In this document: piece by piece, positions 16,154 through 26,198 of the stretch
How the letters are laid out: each line of letters begins with the position of its first letter
Position numbering within the stretch: position 1 is the first letter of the stretch
Assembly (NCBI RefSeq): GCF_003859805.1
Contig: NZ_RQZG01000001.1
Coordinates: 434,001-498,000, forward strand
Length of the DNA: 64,000 bases
Source: Arachnia propionica
GTDB taxonomy: Bacteria; Actinomycetota; Actinomycetes; Propionibacteriales; Propionibacteriaceae
Direction: 5' to 3'
Made by a program: the position numbers and the translations under genes
Notes under the pieces: generated by a model
The model's input: only the letters and a program-made list of their open reading frames with translations
What the model was told of the DNA's origin: nothing
Database searches by the model: none

Positions 16154-16974
16154 GGACCTCACGTCTGACCACGGCACTGCGTTACGGCGTGGCGACAGCA
16201 CTGGCGCTCGTCTTCCTGCTGCCGTTCCACGTGATCCTGCGCAACGCCTTCTCCACCACCCAGAACATCACCGCCCCGCGCTGGAACTGGCTGCCCGACC
16301 AGCTCAACCTCACCAACCTCGACTCCCTGCTGGCGAACGACTCGATCGGGATCGGCAGGGCGATGCTCAACTCGGCCATCATGGCCACCCTCCAGACCTG
16401 CGGCACCGTCGTCGTCTCCCTCATGGCGGGATACGCGCTCGCCCGTTCCACGGGATGGGCGGCACGGGTGCTGCTGGGGATGACCATCTTCACGCTCATG
16501 GTCCCGGCCGCTGCGACCTTCGTGCCGATGTTCATCATCACCGCCCAGTTCGGCTGGATCGACTCGTTCCGGGGGCTGGTGATCCCGGGCATGTTCTCCG
16601 CCTTCGCCACCTATCTGTTCCGGCAGGCCTTCCTGGACTTCCCCGTCGAGCTGGAGGACGCCGCGCTGGTCGACGGCTGCAACCCCTTCACCGCCTTCTG
16701 GCGGATCGTCGTCCCCAACGCCAAGGAGACCATCACTGCTGTCGGGACCATCGTGCTCATCGGCTCCTGGAACGCGTTCCTGTGGCCGTCCCTGGTGGGC
16801 CGGGACGCCACCCGGACCGTCCAGGTCGCCCTCAGCCAGTTCATGACCAGCCAGGGGGTCCGCTACCCGGAGCTCTTCATGGGCTCCCTCATCGCGATCG
16901 CCCCGATGCTGGTGGTCTTCCTCTTCCTGCAACGCTTCCTGGTGCAGGGACTGACCACCTCCGGGCTGCGATGA
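16150..16974 (+). CDS. Sugar ABC transporter permease (MalG/UgpE type)
   Basis: The second permease has 274 residues with six predicted helices and the EAA loop ELEDAALVDGCNPFTAFWRI. It is COG0395-like and pairs with the preceding subunit to form the channel. The ATG at 16150 overlaps the upstream stop (ATGA) and the gene ends in another ATGA overlap with the cation-efflux-like gene. This makes a four-gene translationally coupled string from 13986 to 17660. Confidence 0.93.
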   Translation: MRTSRLTTALRYGVATALALVFLLPFHVILRNAFSTTQNITAPRWNWLPDQLNLTNLDSLLANDSIGIGRAMLNSAIMATLQTCGTVVVSLMAGYALARSTGWAARVLLGMTIFTLMVPAAATFVPMFIITAQFGWIDSFRGLVIPGMFSAFATYLFRQAFLDFPVELEDAALVDGCNPFTAFWRIVVPNAKETITAVGTIVLIGSWNAFLWPSLVGRDATRTVQVALSQFMTSQGVRYPELFMGSLIAIAPMLVVFLFLQRFLVQGLTTSGLR

Positions 16975-17660
16975 CATCGATCGCCGGGCCAGCACCCGAT
17001 GCCCCCACGCTCCGCCGCACCGTCGGCTGGGTCGCCCTGTTGAACCTTGCCTACTTCCTCATCGAGATCGGTGTGGCCCTGGCCATCGGTTCGGTCTCCC
17101 TGGTGGCAGATTCGGTGGACTTCCTCGAGGACCTCGCGGTCAACACCCTCATCTTCATCGCCATGGGCTGGCCACTGGCCAGGCGTGCCACGGCCGGGAA
17201 GGCGATGGCCCTGATCATCCTCAGCCCGGCCGTCGCGGCACTCTGGCAGGCCGTGATGAAGTTCCGCCACCCCGATGCACCGGACCCGTTGTCCCTGCTC
17301 GTGACCGCGGGGGGTGCCGTGATGGTCAACTCCACATGCGCCCTCCTGCTGTCCCGGCAGCGTCGCCAGGGCGGTTCCCTGACCCGTGCCGCCTGGCTCG
17401 CCGCCCGCAACGACGTCATCGTGAACCTGACCATCATCGTCATGGCCGTGGTGACCTGGCGGGTGGTCCCCAACGGCTGGCCCGACCTCATCCTGGGTCT
17501 GCTCATCCTGCTCCTCAACCTCACTGCTGCCAAGGAGGTCTGGGAGGTCGCCGAGGAGGAGCGGCTGGCGGCCCGTGCCCTGGCCGGTGAGGCCGGGTGC
17601 AGCTGCCGGCGTGGAACAACACCCCCCGACCCGCTCAGTGCAGACGGGCGACGAGGGTGA
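16971..17660 (+). CDS. Cation diffusion facilitator-like membrane protein
   Basis: This 229-residue protein with about six helices resembles CDF transporters (LIEIGVALAIGSVSLVADSVDFLEDLAVN). The helix-2 metal site retains Asp residues (ADSVDFLED), but the helix-5 HxxxD motif reads LAARNDVIVN with no His. There is no cytoplasmic His-rich loop or full C-terminal domain. Zinc export is therefore not assured. It is translationally coupled to the sugar permease (ATGA), an odd partnership. It overlaps the convergent methyltransferase remnant by 26 bp. Confidence 0.72.
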   Translation: MTSIAGPAPDAPTLRRTVGWVALLNLAYFLIEIGVALAIGSVSLVADSVDFLEDLAVNTLIFIAMGWPLARRATAGKAMALIILSPAVAALWQAVMKFRHPDAPDPLSLLVTAGGAVMVNSTCALLLSRQRRQGGSLTRAAWLAARNDVIVNLTIIVMAVVTWRVVPNGWPDLILGLLILLLNLTAAKEVWEVAEEERLAARALAGEAGCSCRRGTTPPDPLSADGRRG

Positions 17661-18190
17661 ACGAGACCGGCAGTCGCTCCGGGCGATCCTCCAGCCGGTA
17701 CTCGCCCTGTGCATCGGCCACCATGAGCCCCGGCAACGCCTCCGACGGCACGCTGTCGTGCTCGACCCGCAGCACCAGCACCAGGCCTGCGTCGATGACG
17801 GCCATGACGATCTCGGACAGGGCATGGTTCCACTCGAGGGATTCGGGGGAGGCCACGGCCTCGAGGACGTCCGCCACGACGAAGTCCACCTCCGCCGAGG
17901 CCTGATCCGCGATCCATCGGGTGTGCTCGATGGATCCGGACGACAGGTCGAGGCCCGTCATGCGGGCCCCGAGCCGGGCCAGGCTGAGGGTGTCCGTCCC
18001 GAGGTGACACTGCAGGTGCACCCCGTCGCACCCGGAGAGATCGCCGAGACGGGACCGGTCGAAGGTCACCACCTTCGAGATCCAGCCGGGATCCGCCACC
18101 TTGTCCAGCTCATGTCCTGCAGAGTTCACGTGCACCTCGGCACGCGCGTCCCAGTTGGCCCGGTTGATCGTCAGATGATCCTCGAGACGA
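17635..18190 (-). pseudogene. Eroded class I SAM-dependent methyltransferase
   Basis: The open part (GTG 18135 to 17635, 166 codons) begins with a normal methyltransferase N-terminus and motif I (HLQCHLGTDTLSLARLGARM) and acidic strand end TGLDLSSG. It then jumps from FVVADVLEAV straight to LEWNHALSEIVMAVIDAGL, which in intact relatives lies roughly 100 residues later; motif III and the intervening domain are missing. Upstream of 18135 the frame still encodes the family start (HLTINRANWDARAEVH) but has no ATG, GTG or TTG before running into lepA. Internal deletion plus start loss indicates a relic. A shortened functional protein is possible but unlikely. It overlaps the convergent CDF gene. 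Confidence 0.65.
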
Positions 18191-20014
<1,824 letters not shown>

Positions 20015-20071
20015 TCAGGGTCCTTGGCCTCGGGGATCGGGACGAGCCATCATCTCATGAAACCCTCCAAT

Positions 20072-20101
20072 TTGGCCCGAACCCCGCCACTCGGCTACTC
20101 T
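20072..20101 (+). promoter_or_regulatory. Probable rpsT promoter
   Basis: TTGGCC (20072-20077), an 18-nt spacer and TACTCT (20096-20101) form a plausible -35/-10 pair. It would give a leader of roughly 50 nt before the GTG of rpsT. The match is moderate and untested. Confidence 0.4.
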
Positions 20102-20162
20102 GGACCGTCGCGTTCACGTGACGCCTGTACCGAGTACCCAGAACTGAGTGAGGCAAGCCCAA

Positions 20163-20426
20163 GTGGCAAACATCAAGTCCCAGAAGAAGCGGATCAAGAC
20201 CAACGAGATCGCGCGCCAGCGCAACAAGGCGATCAAGTCCGAGCTGCGCACCCACGTGCGCAACTTCCGCACCGCCGTCGCCGAGGGCGACAACGAGAAG
20301 GCCGTCGAGCTCGCCAAGGTCGCCAACCGCGCCCTGGACAAGGCCGTCACCAAGGGCGTCATCCACGCCAATCAGGCGGCCAACCGGAAGTCGGCCATCA
20401 GCCTGACCGTCAACACGCTCGGCTGA
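20163..20426 (+). CDS. rpsT: 30S ribosomal protein S20
   Basis: The 87-residue basic protein opens with [15 protein letters not shown], the S20 signature, and is almost wholly helical. It binds 16S rRNA early in 30S assembly. The start is GTG 20163; an in-frame GTG at 20148 would add five residues not seen in the family, and GAGG lies about 9 nt before 20163. It is monocistronic, followed by a strong hairpin terminator. Confidence 0.98.
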   Translation: MANIKSQKKRIKTNEIARQRNKAIKSELRTHVRNFRTAVAEGDNEKAVELAKVANRALDKAVTKGVIHANQAANRKSAISLTVNTLG

Positions 20427-20443
20427 GCCCACACAGTGCCCTG

Positions 20444-20482
20444 CAGCGCCCTGACCCACTCGGTGGTCGGGGCGCTGTTCCA
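20444..20482 (+). terminator. Rho-independent-like terminator of rpsT
   Basis: A 13-bp stem (20444-20456 with 20465-20477, one G-U pair) encloses an 8-nt loop and is followed by TTCC rather than a long U-run. The stem sequence starts CAGCGCCC. It separates rpsT from the DUF1846 gene. Confidence 0.75.
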
Positions 20483-20526
20483 CATGTGTTCCTGAAGAAC
20501 TGATCTTGAGACCAAGGGGGATTGAC

Positions 20527-22017
20527 ATGCATGACGTCGGATTCGATCGGGAGAAGTACCTGGCCCTCCAGGGAGAGCACATCGAGGCCAGGCGTGCACA
20601 GTTCGGCGGCAAGCTCTACCTCGAGTTCGGCGGCAAGCTGGTCGACGACATGCACGCCTCCCGCGTCCTCCCCGGTTTCACCCCCGACAACAAGATCGTG
20701 ATGCTCGCCGGACTCGCCGACGAGGTGGAGATCGTCGTGGTGGTCAACGCCGAGGACTTCTCCCGCCACAAGGTCCGGGCCGACCTCGGGATCTCCTACG
20801 AGGACGACGTGCTGCGTCACATCGACGAGTTCCGTGACTACGGCCTGCACGTCGGCAGCGTCGTGATCTCCCACTGGAGCAACGACAACCGGCAGGCCGC
20901 CGCCTTCAGACGGAAGCTGGAACGGCTCGGCATCAAGGTGTACCGCCACTACGTGATCCCCGGCTATCCCCACGACGTCGCACGCATCGTCTCCCCGGAG
21001 GGTTACGGCCGCAACGAGTACGTCGAGACCGAGCGCGACCTCGTCGTCGTCACCGCACCGGGGCCCGGCTCCGGCAAGATGGCCACCTGTCTGTCGCAGC
21101 TCTACCACGACCACCAACGGGGCATCCGCTCCGGCTACGCCAAGTTCGAGACCTTCCCCATCTGGAACCTGCCCCTGGACCACCCCGTCAACATCGCCTA
21201 CGAGGCCGCCACCGCCGACCTGGACGACGTGAACATGATCGACCACTACCACCTGGCGGCCCACGGTGTGCAGACGGTCAACTACAACCGTGACATCGAG
21301 ATCTTCCCGGTCCTGCGACGCCTGTTCGAGCAGCTGCTCGGCTCCTCCCCCTACCAGTCCCCCACCGACATGGGGGTCAACATGGCCGGGATGTGCATCA
21401 GCGACGACGAGGTCTGTCGGGAGGCATCCCGACAGGAGGTGATCCGGCGCTACTTCAAGGCACGGGTCCACGAACAGCGCGACCAGTTGGAGCCGGACCA
21501 GTCGGATCGGATCGCCCTGCTCATGGGTCAGCTCGGGGTCAGTGGTGAGGATCGTCCCGTCGTGCTGCCCGCCCTGGAGAAGGAGAGGGCGACGAAGGCC
21601 CCCGCCGCTGCGATCCAGCTGCCGGATGGTCAGATCATCGTCGGCAAGACCTCTCCGCTGCTCGGTGCCTGCTCCGCGATGCTGCTGGACGCCCTGAAGG
21701 CGTTGGCGGGGATCGACCCGGAGGTGAAACTCCTGGCCTCCGAGACCATCACCCCCATCCAGAACCTGAAGACCCAGCATCTCGGCAGCCACAACCCGAG
21801 GCTGCACACCGACGAGGTGCTCATCGCCCTGGCCGTGAGCGCCAACCACAGCGACTTCGCCCGTCGGGCGCTGGAGCAGCTGGAGAACCTCCGCGGTTGT
21901 GAGATCCACTCGACGGTGATCCTCGGTCCGGTCGACGAGGCGATCCTGCGCAACCTCGGCACCAATGTCACCAGTGAGCCGGTGTTCCAGACCAAGAAGC
22001 TGTACCGGAAACGCTGA
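20527..22017 (+). CDS. DUF1846 domain-containing protein
   Basis: This 496-residue protein of the conserved DUF1846 family has no experimentally settled function that I know of. It begins [15 protein letters not shown] and has [24 protein letters not shown], typical of the family. A central loop reads [10 protein letters not shown] and resembles a phosphate-binding loop, and a later segment [21 protein letters not shown] precedes the C-terminal domain. It is probably cytoplasmic. AAGGGGG lies 6 nt before ATG 20527. It stands as a single transcription unit after the rpsT terminator; its stop is 3 nt from that of holA. Confidence 0.9.
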   Translation: MHDVGFDREKYLALQGEHIEARRAQFGGKLYLEFGGKLVDDMHASRVLPGFTPDNKIVMLAGLADEVEIVVVVNAEDFSRHKVRADLGISYEDDVLRHIDEFRDYGLHVGSVVISHWSNDNRQAAAFRRKLERLGIKVYRHYVIPGYPHDVARIVSPEGYGRNEYVETERDLVVVTAPGPGSGKMATCLSQLYHDHQRGIRSGYAKFETFPIWNLPLDHPVNIAYEAATADLDDVNMIDHYHLAAHGVQTVNYNRDIEIFPVLRRLFEQLLGSSPYQSPTDMGVNMAGMCISDDEVCREASRQEVIRRYFKARVHEQRDQLEPDQSDRIALLMGQLGVSGEDRPVVLPALEKERATKAPAAAIQLPDGQIIVGKTSPLLGACSAMLLDALKALAGIDPEVKLLASETITPIQNLKTQHLGSHNPRLHTDEVLIALAVSANHSDFARRALEQLENLRGCEIHSTVILGPVDEAILRNLGTNVTSEPVFQTKKLYRKR

Positions 22018-22020
22018 GCC

Positions 22021-22995
22021 TCACCGTCGGCGCTGCGCCAGCACCCCCAGGACCAGCTTCTCCAGGGCGTACTCCGCGCTGACGGCGGCGCCCTTGACCT
22101 CGGCATCGGCGCGGGCGATCAACTCGATCGCGGCCGCGACCCCCGCGGGCTGCCAGTGTCGGGACTGGCGCTGGTAGTCCTTCACCTTGAACGGTGGCAC
22201 TCCCATGCGGGCCGCCAGATCCGGTGGATTTCCCCGCGCATCCAGCAACTGACCCATCGCCCGGAAGGCCCCGGCGAAGGCCGAGGTGAACAGCACCGGG
22301 GCCGTTCCGGTGCCGAGCGACCAGCGAAGCTTCTCCAGCGCTTGGGAGGCGTCCCCGGCGAGCACCGCATCCACGACGGCGAAGGAGGTCACCTCGGCCC
22401 GACCCGCGAAGTAGCGTTTGATCAGGTCCACATCGATCTGGTTGCCCTCGGCGTCAGCGGCCAGCTGGGAGACCGCGGCGACGAGGGATCGCAGATCTGT
22501 CCCGACCGCGGCCACCAACTCACCCGCGGCGTCGAGGGACATCCTTCTGCCCACCCGCCGGGCCTCCTCGACGCAGACCTTCGGCAACTCCCACGGCTTC
22601 GGGGCCGACACCGTGCGCACCTCCACCCGGGCCTTCTTGAGCTTGTCGATGAGGCCCCTGCCCTTGTTCCCCCCTTCATGGACGAGGATGAGGCACAGTT
22701 CCTCCCCCGGTGCGCGGGCCAACTCGATCAGCGCGTCGAAGACCTCGCCGGGGGTTGAACCCACGTCCTCGATGATGGCGATGATGTGGCTGGCGAACAG
22801 GGATCCTCCAGCCACCTCGGACAGCATCGCATCCGCCAGCTCCGTGCCCTGGATGCGGTTGACCTCCGCCTCTGGTCGCTCGGCGAGAGCCGCCTGCCTG
22901 CGTTCCTCGACGACCCGGGACGACAGCAGCGACTCCGACCCGGAGACCAGCAGGGTGGTACCGAAAACACTCACCGTCACAGCATGCCACCTCAC
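22021..22995 (-). CDS. holA: DNA polymerase III subunit delta
   Basis: This clamp-loader wrench subunit (324 residues) opens the beta clamp. Its three-domain AAA-like architecture lacks Walker motifs, as expected (FGTTLLVSGSESLL; ELCLILVHEGGNKGRGLIDKLKK; LKRYFAG-like IKRYFAGRAEVTSFAVVDAVLAGD). GTG 22995 overlaps the comEC stop in GTGA form; the internal GTG at 22980 is an alternative start. The comEA-comEC-holA order is typical of Gram-positives. Confidence 0.92.
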   Translation of the reverse strand: MRWHAVTVSVFGTTLLVSGSESLLSSRVVEERRQAALAERPEAEVNRIQGTELADAMLSEVAGGSLFASHIIAIIEDVGSTPGEVFDALIELARAPGEELCLILVHEGGNKGRGLIDKLKKARVEVRTVSAPKPWELPKVCVEEARRVGRRMSLDAAGELVAAVGTDLRSLVAAVSQLAADAEGNQIDVDLIKRYFAGRAEVTSFAVVDAVLAGDASQALEKLRWSLGTGTAPVLFTSAFAGAFRAMGQLLDARGNPPDLAARMGVPPFKVKDYQRQSRHWQPAGVAAAIELIARADAEVKGAAVSAEYALEKLVLGVLAQRRR

Positions 22996-25298
22996 CGCCC
23001 GGTGGTGGTCACCCGCACTCCATCGGCCGCGGGAGCCACCAGGATCAGTCCCTGCTCATCGGTCCTGGCCACGGCCATCCCGGCCTCCCGGACCGTCCGG
23101 AGCGTCCGCTCAGCGGGATGCCCGTACTCATTGCCCTTGCCGGCACTGACCACTGCCAGGCTCGCCCCGGTGGCACGGAGCAGGGCCTGGTCCTGCTTCG
23201 CCGCCCCGTGGTGGGGAAGTTTGTAGACCTCCACCCGAGGATCGATGCCAAGCCTCTCGAAGGCCCTCAGTGCCTGAGCCTGGCCATCCAGCTCGATGTC
23301 CCCCGGGAGCAGCACCCGAAGGCCACCGACGTCGATCAGCGAGACCACCGAGGAGTCGTTCTCCGCCACGCTCTCCGTCGCGTCGGTGGCCTGGACCCCG
23401 ATGGGATGCCATGCGGAGACCACCGTCCAGGACAGTTCCCCGATTCGGTGGCTGAGGCCCGGTTCCGCCACCACCACCTCGGCCCCGACGGCACGTGCCG
23501 CCGCAGCGACCCCTGACGCCGCATCCGGCGGTGACGGGAGGGGACTGACCACCACGACCTCCGGTCTGAACCGGTTCAACACCTCTTTCGCACCACCGAC
23601 GTGGTCCTGGTGGTAGTGGGTGAGCACCACCAGGGGTATCCGTCGGACCCCGAGCTCGGCCAGACAGGCCAGGACCGGACGGGCATCGGGACCGGTGTCG
23701 ACCAGCACGGCCCCCTCGGCACCGGCACTCAGCACCGTCGCATCACCCTGCCCGACATCGCAGAAGGCGATCACCCAGGGGCCCGGTGGCAGGCGGGGCA
23801 ACAGGTTCACCACCACGAGGGCACCGGCCAGGATCATCGCCATGCCCGCATGACCGGCAAGTCTCGGCACCACCCAGGCGATGAGGACCACCAGCAGCAG
23901 GGAGGACAGGATCCCGCCCAGTCCCTGCGGCCACGGCAGTGAGCCGTTCGGCAGTCCTGCCATCGCACGTGCCACCACCAGGATCGGTTGGGTGGTGATC
24001 CCCGCCAGCATCGCAGCCCCGGAAGCAGCATCCGGCCACCAGCACAGCACCGCTGCGATCAACCCCAGCACCGTCGCCGGACCGACGAACGGTCCCGCCA
24101 ACACATTCGCGAGCACACCACTGAGGGAGACCCGCCCGGAGAGTTCAGCCGTCAACGGCAGGGTGGCCACCTGTGCGGCCAGTGGGATCGCCACCGCATC
24201 CGCCAGCCACGAGGGCACCCAGCGGGACAGCGGATCACTGACCTTCCGTCCCAGCAGGACGATCCCGGCACAGGCCGAGACCGACAGCGCAAAACCCCAG
24301 GAGCGCGAGAGCCAGGGATCGATGGTGGTCAGGACCAGGACCGCGAGCCCCAGATTCCTGAGGCTGCGGTTGCCGCTCCCGATCCCGATCGCAGGCAGGA
24401 CCGCGAGCCCCATCACCGCGGCCCGGAGCACTGACGGCTCGGCCCGGCACACGAACACGAAGGCGACCACCCCGACTGCGGCGATCCCGCGGATTCCCCA
24501 GCCGCGTACCCCGGCCCAACGGGCCGCGGCGACGAGCACCCCGAGCAACAGGGTGAGGTTCGCCCCGGAGACCGCCATCAGATGGGTCAACGAGGTGGCC
24601 TGGAACTGCTCCTGCAGCTCAGTGGGGACGGCGCTCCGGTCGCCGAGCACCAGGGACGGCACGAGCCCTGCCTGGTCGGCCGGCAGCCCTGAACTCGCAG
24701 CACGCAGACCGGAACGCACCCCGGTGATCATCTGGTCCATGGGACCCGGCGGGTCGAGCGTCCTTTCCACCCGCTGGACGAAGATGGCCACTGCCGTCGA
24801 GGATCCCGGTTCCTCCACCCGGAGCCTGCCCTGCAGCTCAACCGTGCTTCCCGGCTCGAGGTCGGCCATCGCCTCACCGAGGTCCCTGACCCCGATCACG
24901 GTCACGGGCAACCGGGAGGTGAACTGTCGTCGATCATCCGCCACGGCCCGCAACAGGAGGGCACGGTGCACGGTGAGACCATCCCCTCGTCCCGGGGGAC
25001 GGTACGGATCTCCCTGCAGCCGGAGCTGAGCGGTGACCAGGGCCTCCTCGTCGGCCAGCCCGATCAGCGCCCCTGAGCGCATCCCCCAGTCACGGACCCC
25101 CGCGGCAGTCGTGGTGACGACCAGGACCACCACCATCACACGCCACCAGCGGCTCCGCCCGATCACCCCGACCAGCAGCACTCCGGCCAGGAGCACCACG
25201 AGCACACCACCGCCCGGCCGCCATCCGCTGGTCCCGATCCACGCCCCGGCCCATGCCGCGAGTGCAGGAGGTACCAGCCTCCAGTCCTGCTCACTCAC
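22992..25298 (-). CDS. comEC: ComEC/Rec2 DNA uptake channel
   Basis: This 768-residue polytopic membrane protein takes up single-stranded DNA. It has an N-terminal DUF4131-like region, a central competence domain with many helices (LMAVSGANLTLLLG; RAAVMGLAVLP) and a C-terminal metallo-beta-lactamase-like domain with THYHQDHVGG and GDIELDGQA; this domain is a candidate nuclease for the non-transforming strand. GTG 25298 overlaps the comEA stop as GTGA, so an upstream ATG-like extension to 25400 inside comEA is rejected. Whether the organism is naturally competent is not shown here. Confidence 0.93.
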   Translation of the reverse strand: MSEQDWRLVPPALAAWAGAWIGTSGWRPGGGVLVVLLAGVLLVGVIGRSRWWRVMVVVLVVTTTAAGVRDWGMRSGALIGLADEEALVTAQLRLQGDPYRPPGRGDGLTVHRALLLRAVADDRRQFTSRLPVTVIGVRDLGEAMADLEPGSTVELQGRLRVEEPGSSTAVAIFVQRVERTLDPPGPMDQMITGVRSGLRAASSGLPADQAGLVPSLVLGDRSAVPTELQEQFQATSLTHLMAVSGANLTLLLGVLVAAARWAGVRGWGIRGIAAVGVVAFVFVCRAEPSVLRAAVMGLAVLPAIGIGSGNRSLRNLGLAVLVLTTIDPWLSRSWGFALSVSACAGIVLLGRKVSDPLSRWVPSWLADAVAIPLAAQVATLPLTAELSGRVSLSGVLANVLAGPFVGPATVLGLIAAVLCWWPDAASGAAMLAGITTQPILVVARAMAGLPNGSLPWPQGLGGILSSLLLVVLIAWVVPRLAGHAGMAMILAGALVVVNLLPRLPPGPWVIAFCDVGQGDATVLSAGAEGAVLVDTGPDARPVLACLAELGVRRIPLVVLTHYHQDHVGGAKEVLNRFRPEVVVVSPLPSPPDAASGVAAAARAVGAEVVVAEPGLSHRIGELSWTVVSAWHPIGVQATDATESVAENDSSVVSLIDVGGLRVLLPGDIELDGQAQALRAFERLGIDPRVEVYKLPHHGAAKQDQALLRATGASLAVVSAGKGNEYGHPAERTLRTVREAGMAVARTDEQGLILVAPAADGVRVTTTGR

Positions 25299-26035
25299 AC
25301 CGTCACCAACGGTGACAGTCGTTCGTAGGTCCTCGGACCGATCCCCGTCACCTCCTGCAACTGGGACACCTCGGTGAACGGCCCGTTCTCCTGACGCCAC
25401 TCGATGATGTCCGCCGCCAGCACCGGCCCCACGCCGGGAAGCTCCTCCAGTTGTTCGTTCGTCGCGGTGTTGAGGTCGAGGAGCCCGGCGCCACCGGCGG
25501 ACGAGGTGGCGGTGACCACCTCGCTGCGCGGTTCCTCTGCGGTACCGATGATGATCTGCTGCCCGTCGACGAGCGGTGCTGCCAGGTTGAGCTCTCCCGG
25601 GACCGCCTCCGGCAGCATCCCTCCCGCTGCCCGGATCGCGTCCTCCACGATGCCGCCGTCCGGGACCCGGACCACCCCGGGGGTGGCCACCGCACCCAGG
25701 ACGTGGACCCGGACCTCCTTCCGCTGCTCTGGACCGGGACTCACCTCGGACGGGGAGGGCGACGGTGTCCGCTGTGCAGCGGGCAGTGCCGGGATCTCCG
25801 TCGTCGAGGTGCTGCCCAGTGCATGGAACGCGATGAGCACCACCCCGAGCACGAGCGCCAGCACCACGGGCAGGTGGTGACGCCCCAGCTCGAGGAGGCG
25901 GTGAAGGCCACCGGTCGATGACGCCGTCGGTCCCGGCGACTCGTCATCGCCGTGGCGGGCTCCCACGCTGAGTTCCCGCTCGGCGGTGAGGAATGCGAGG
26001 CGTTGCGTCGGCAGGGTGGATCTGTTGAGGCTCAC
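25295..26035 (-). CDS. comEA: ComEA-type helix-hairpin-helix DNA receptor
   Basis: This membrane-anchored DNA-binding protein is about 246 residues from GTG 26035 (start uncertain). It has a single helix (HHLPVVLALVLGVVLIAFHAL) and a Pro/Ser linker. An SLBB domain (VRVHVLGAVATPGVVRVPDGG) follows, and then C-terminal helix-hairpin-helix motifs (LNTATNEQLEELPGVGPVLA; LQEVTGIGPRTYERL). It hands DNA to ComEC. It is first in comEA-comEC-holA. Confidence 0.88.
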   Translation of the reverse strand: MSLNRSTLPTQRLAFLTAERELSVGARHGDDESPGPTASSTGGLHRLLELGRHHLPVVLALVLGVVLIAFHALGSTSTTEIPALPAAQRTPSPSPSEVSPGPEQRKEVRVHVLGAVATPGVVRVPDGGIVEDAIRAAGGMLPEAVPGELNLAAPLVDGQQIIIGTAEEPRSEVVTATSSAGGAGLLDLNTATNEQLEELPGVGPVLAADIIEWRQENGPFTEVSQLQEVTGIGPRTYERLSPLVTV

Positions 26036-26198
26036 ACCAACACTGTGGGCACGAGACCCCCCGGTTTGTTCATCCCGGCGGACAGCTGTGGACAAACGTC
26101 TGCACCGTGCTCCTGCCACTTGACGTGAGGCCGGGCATTGGCAAGGCTGAGGGATGAGGCCGACCGCCCCGTCGGCTCATACCCGAGTGGAGTTTCAG

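Noticed and set aside
20410-21909. Minus-strand open frame of about 500 codons across DUF1846
   Set aside because: It is a valine/aspartate/glycine-rich shadow frame; DUF1846 on the plus strand matches a known family along its full length.
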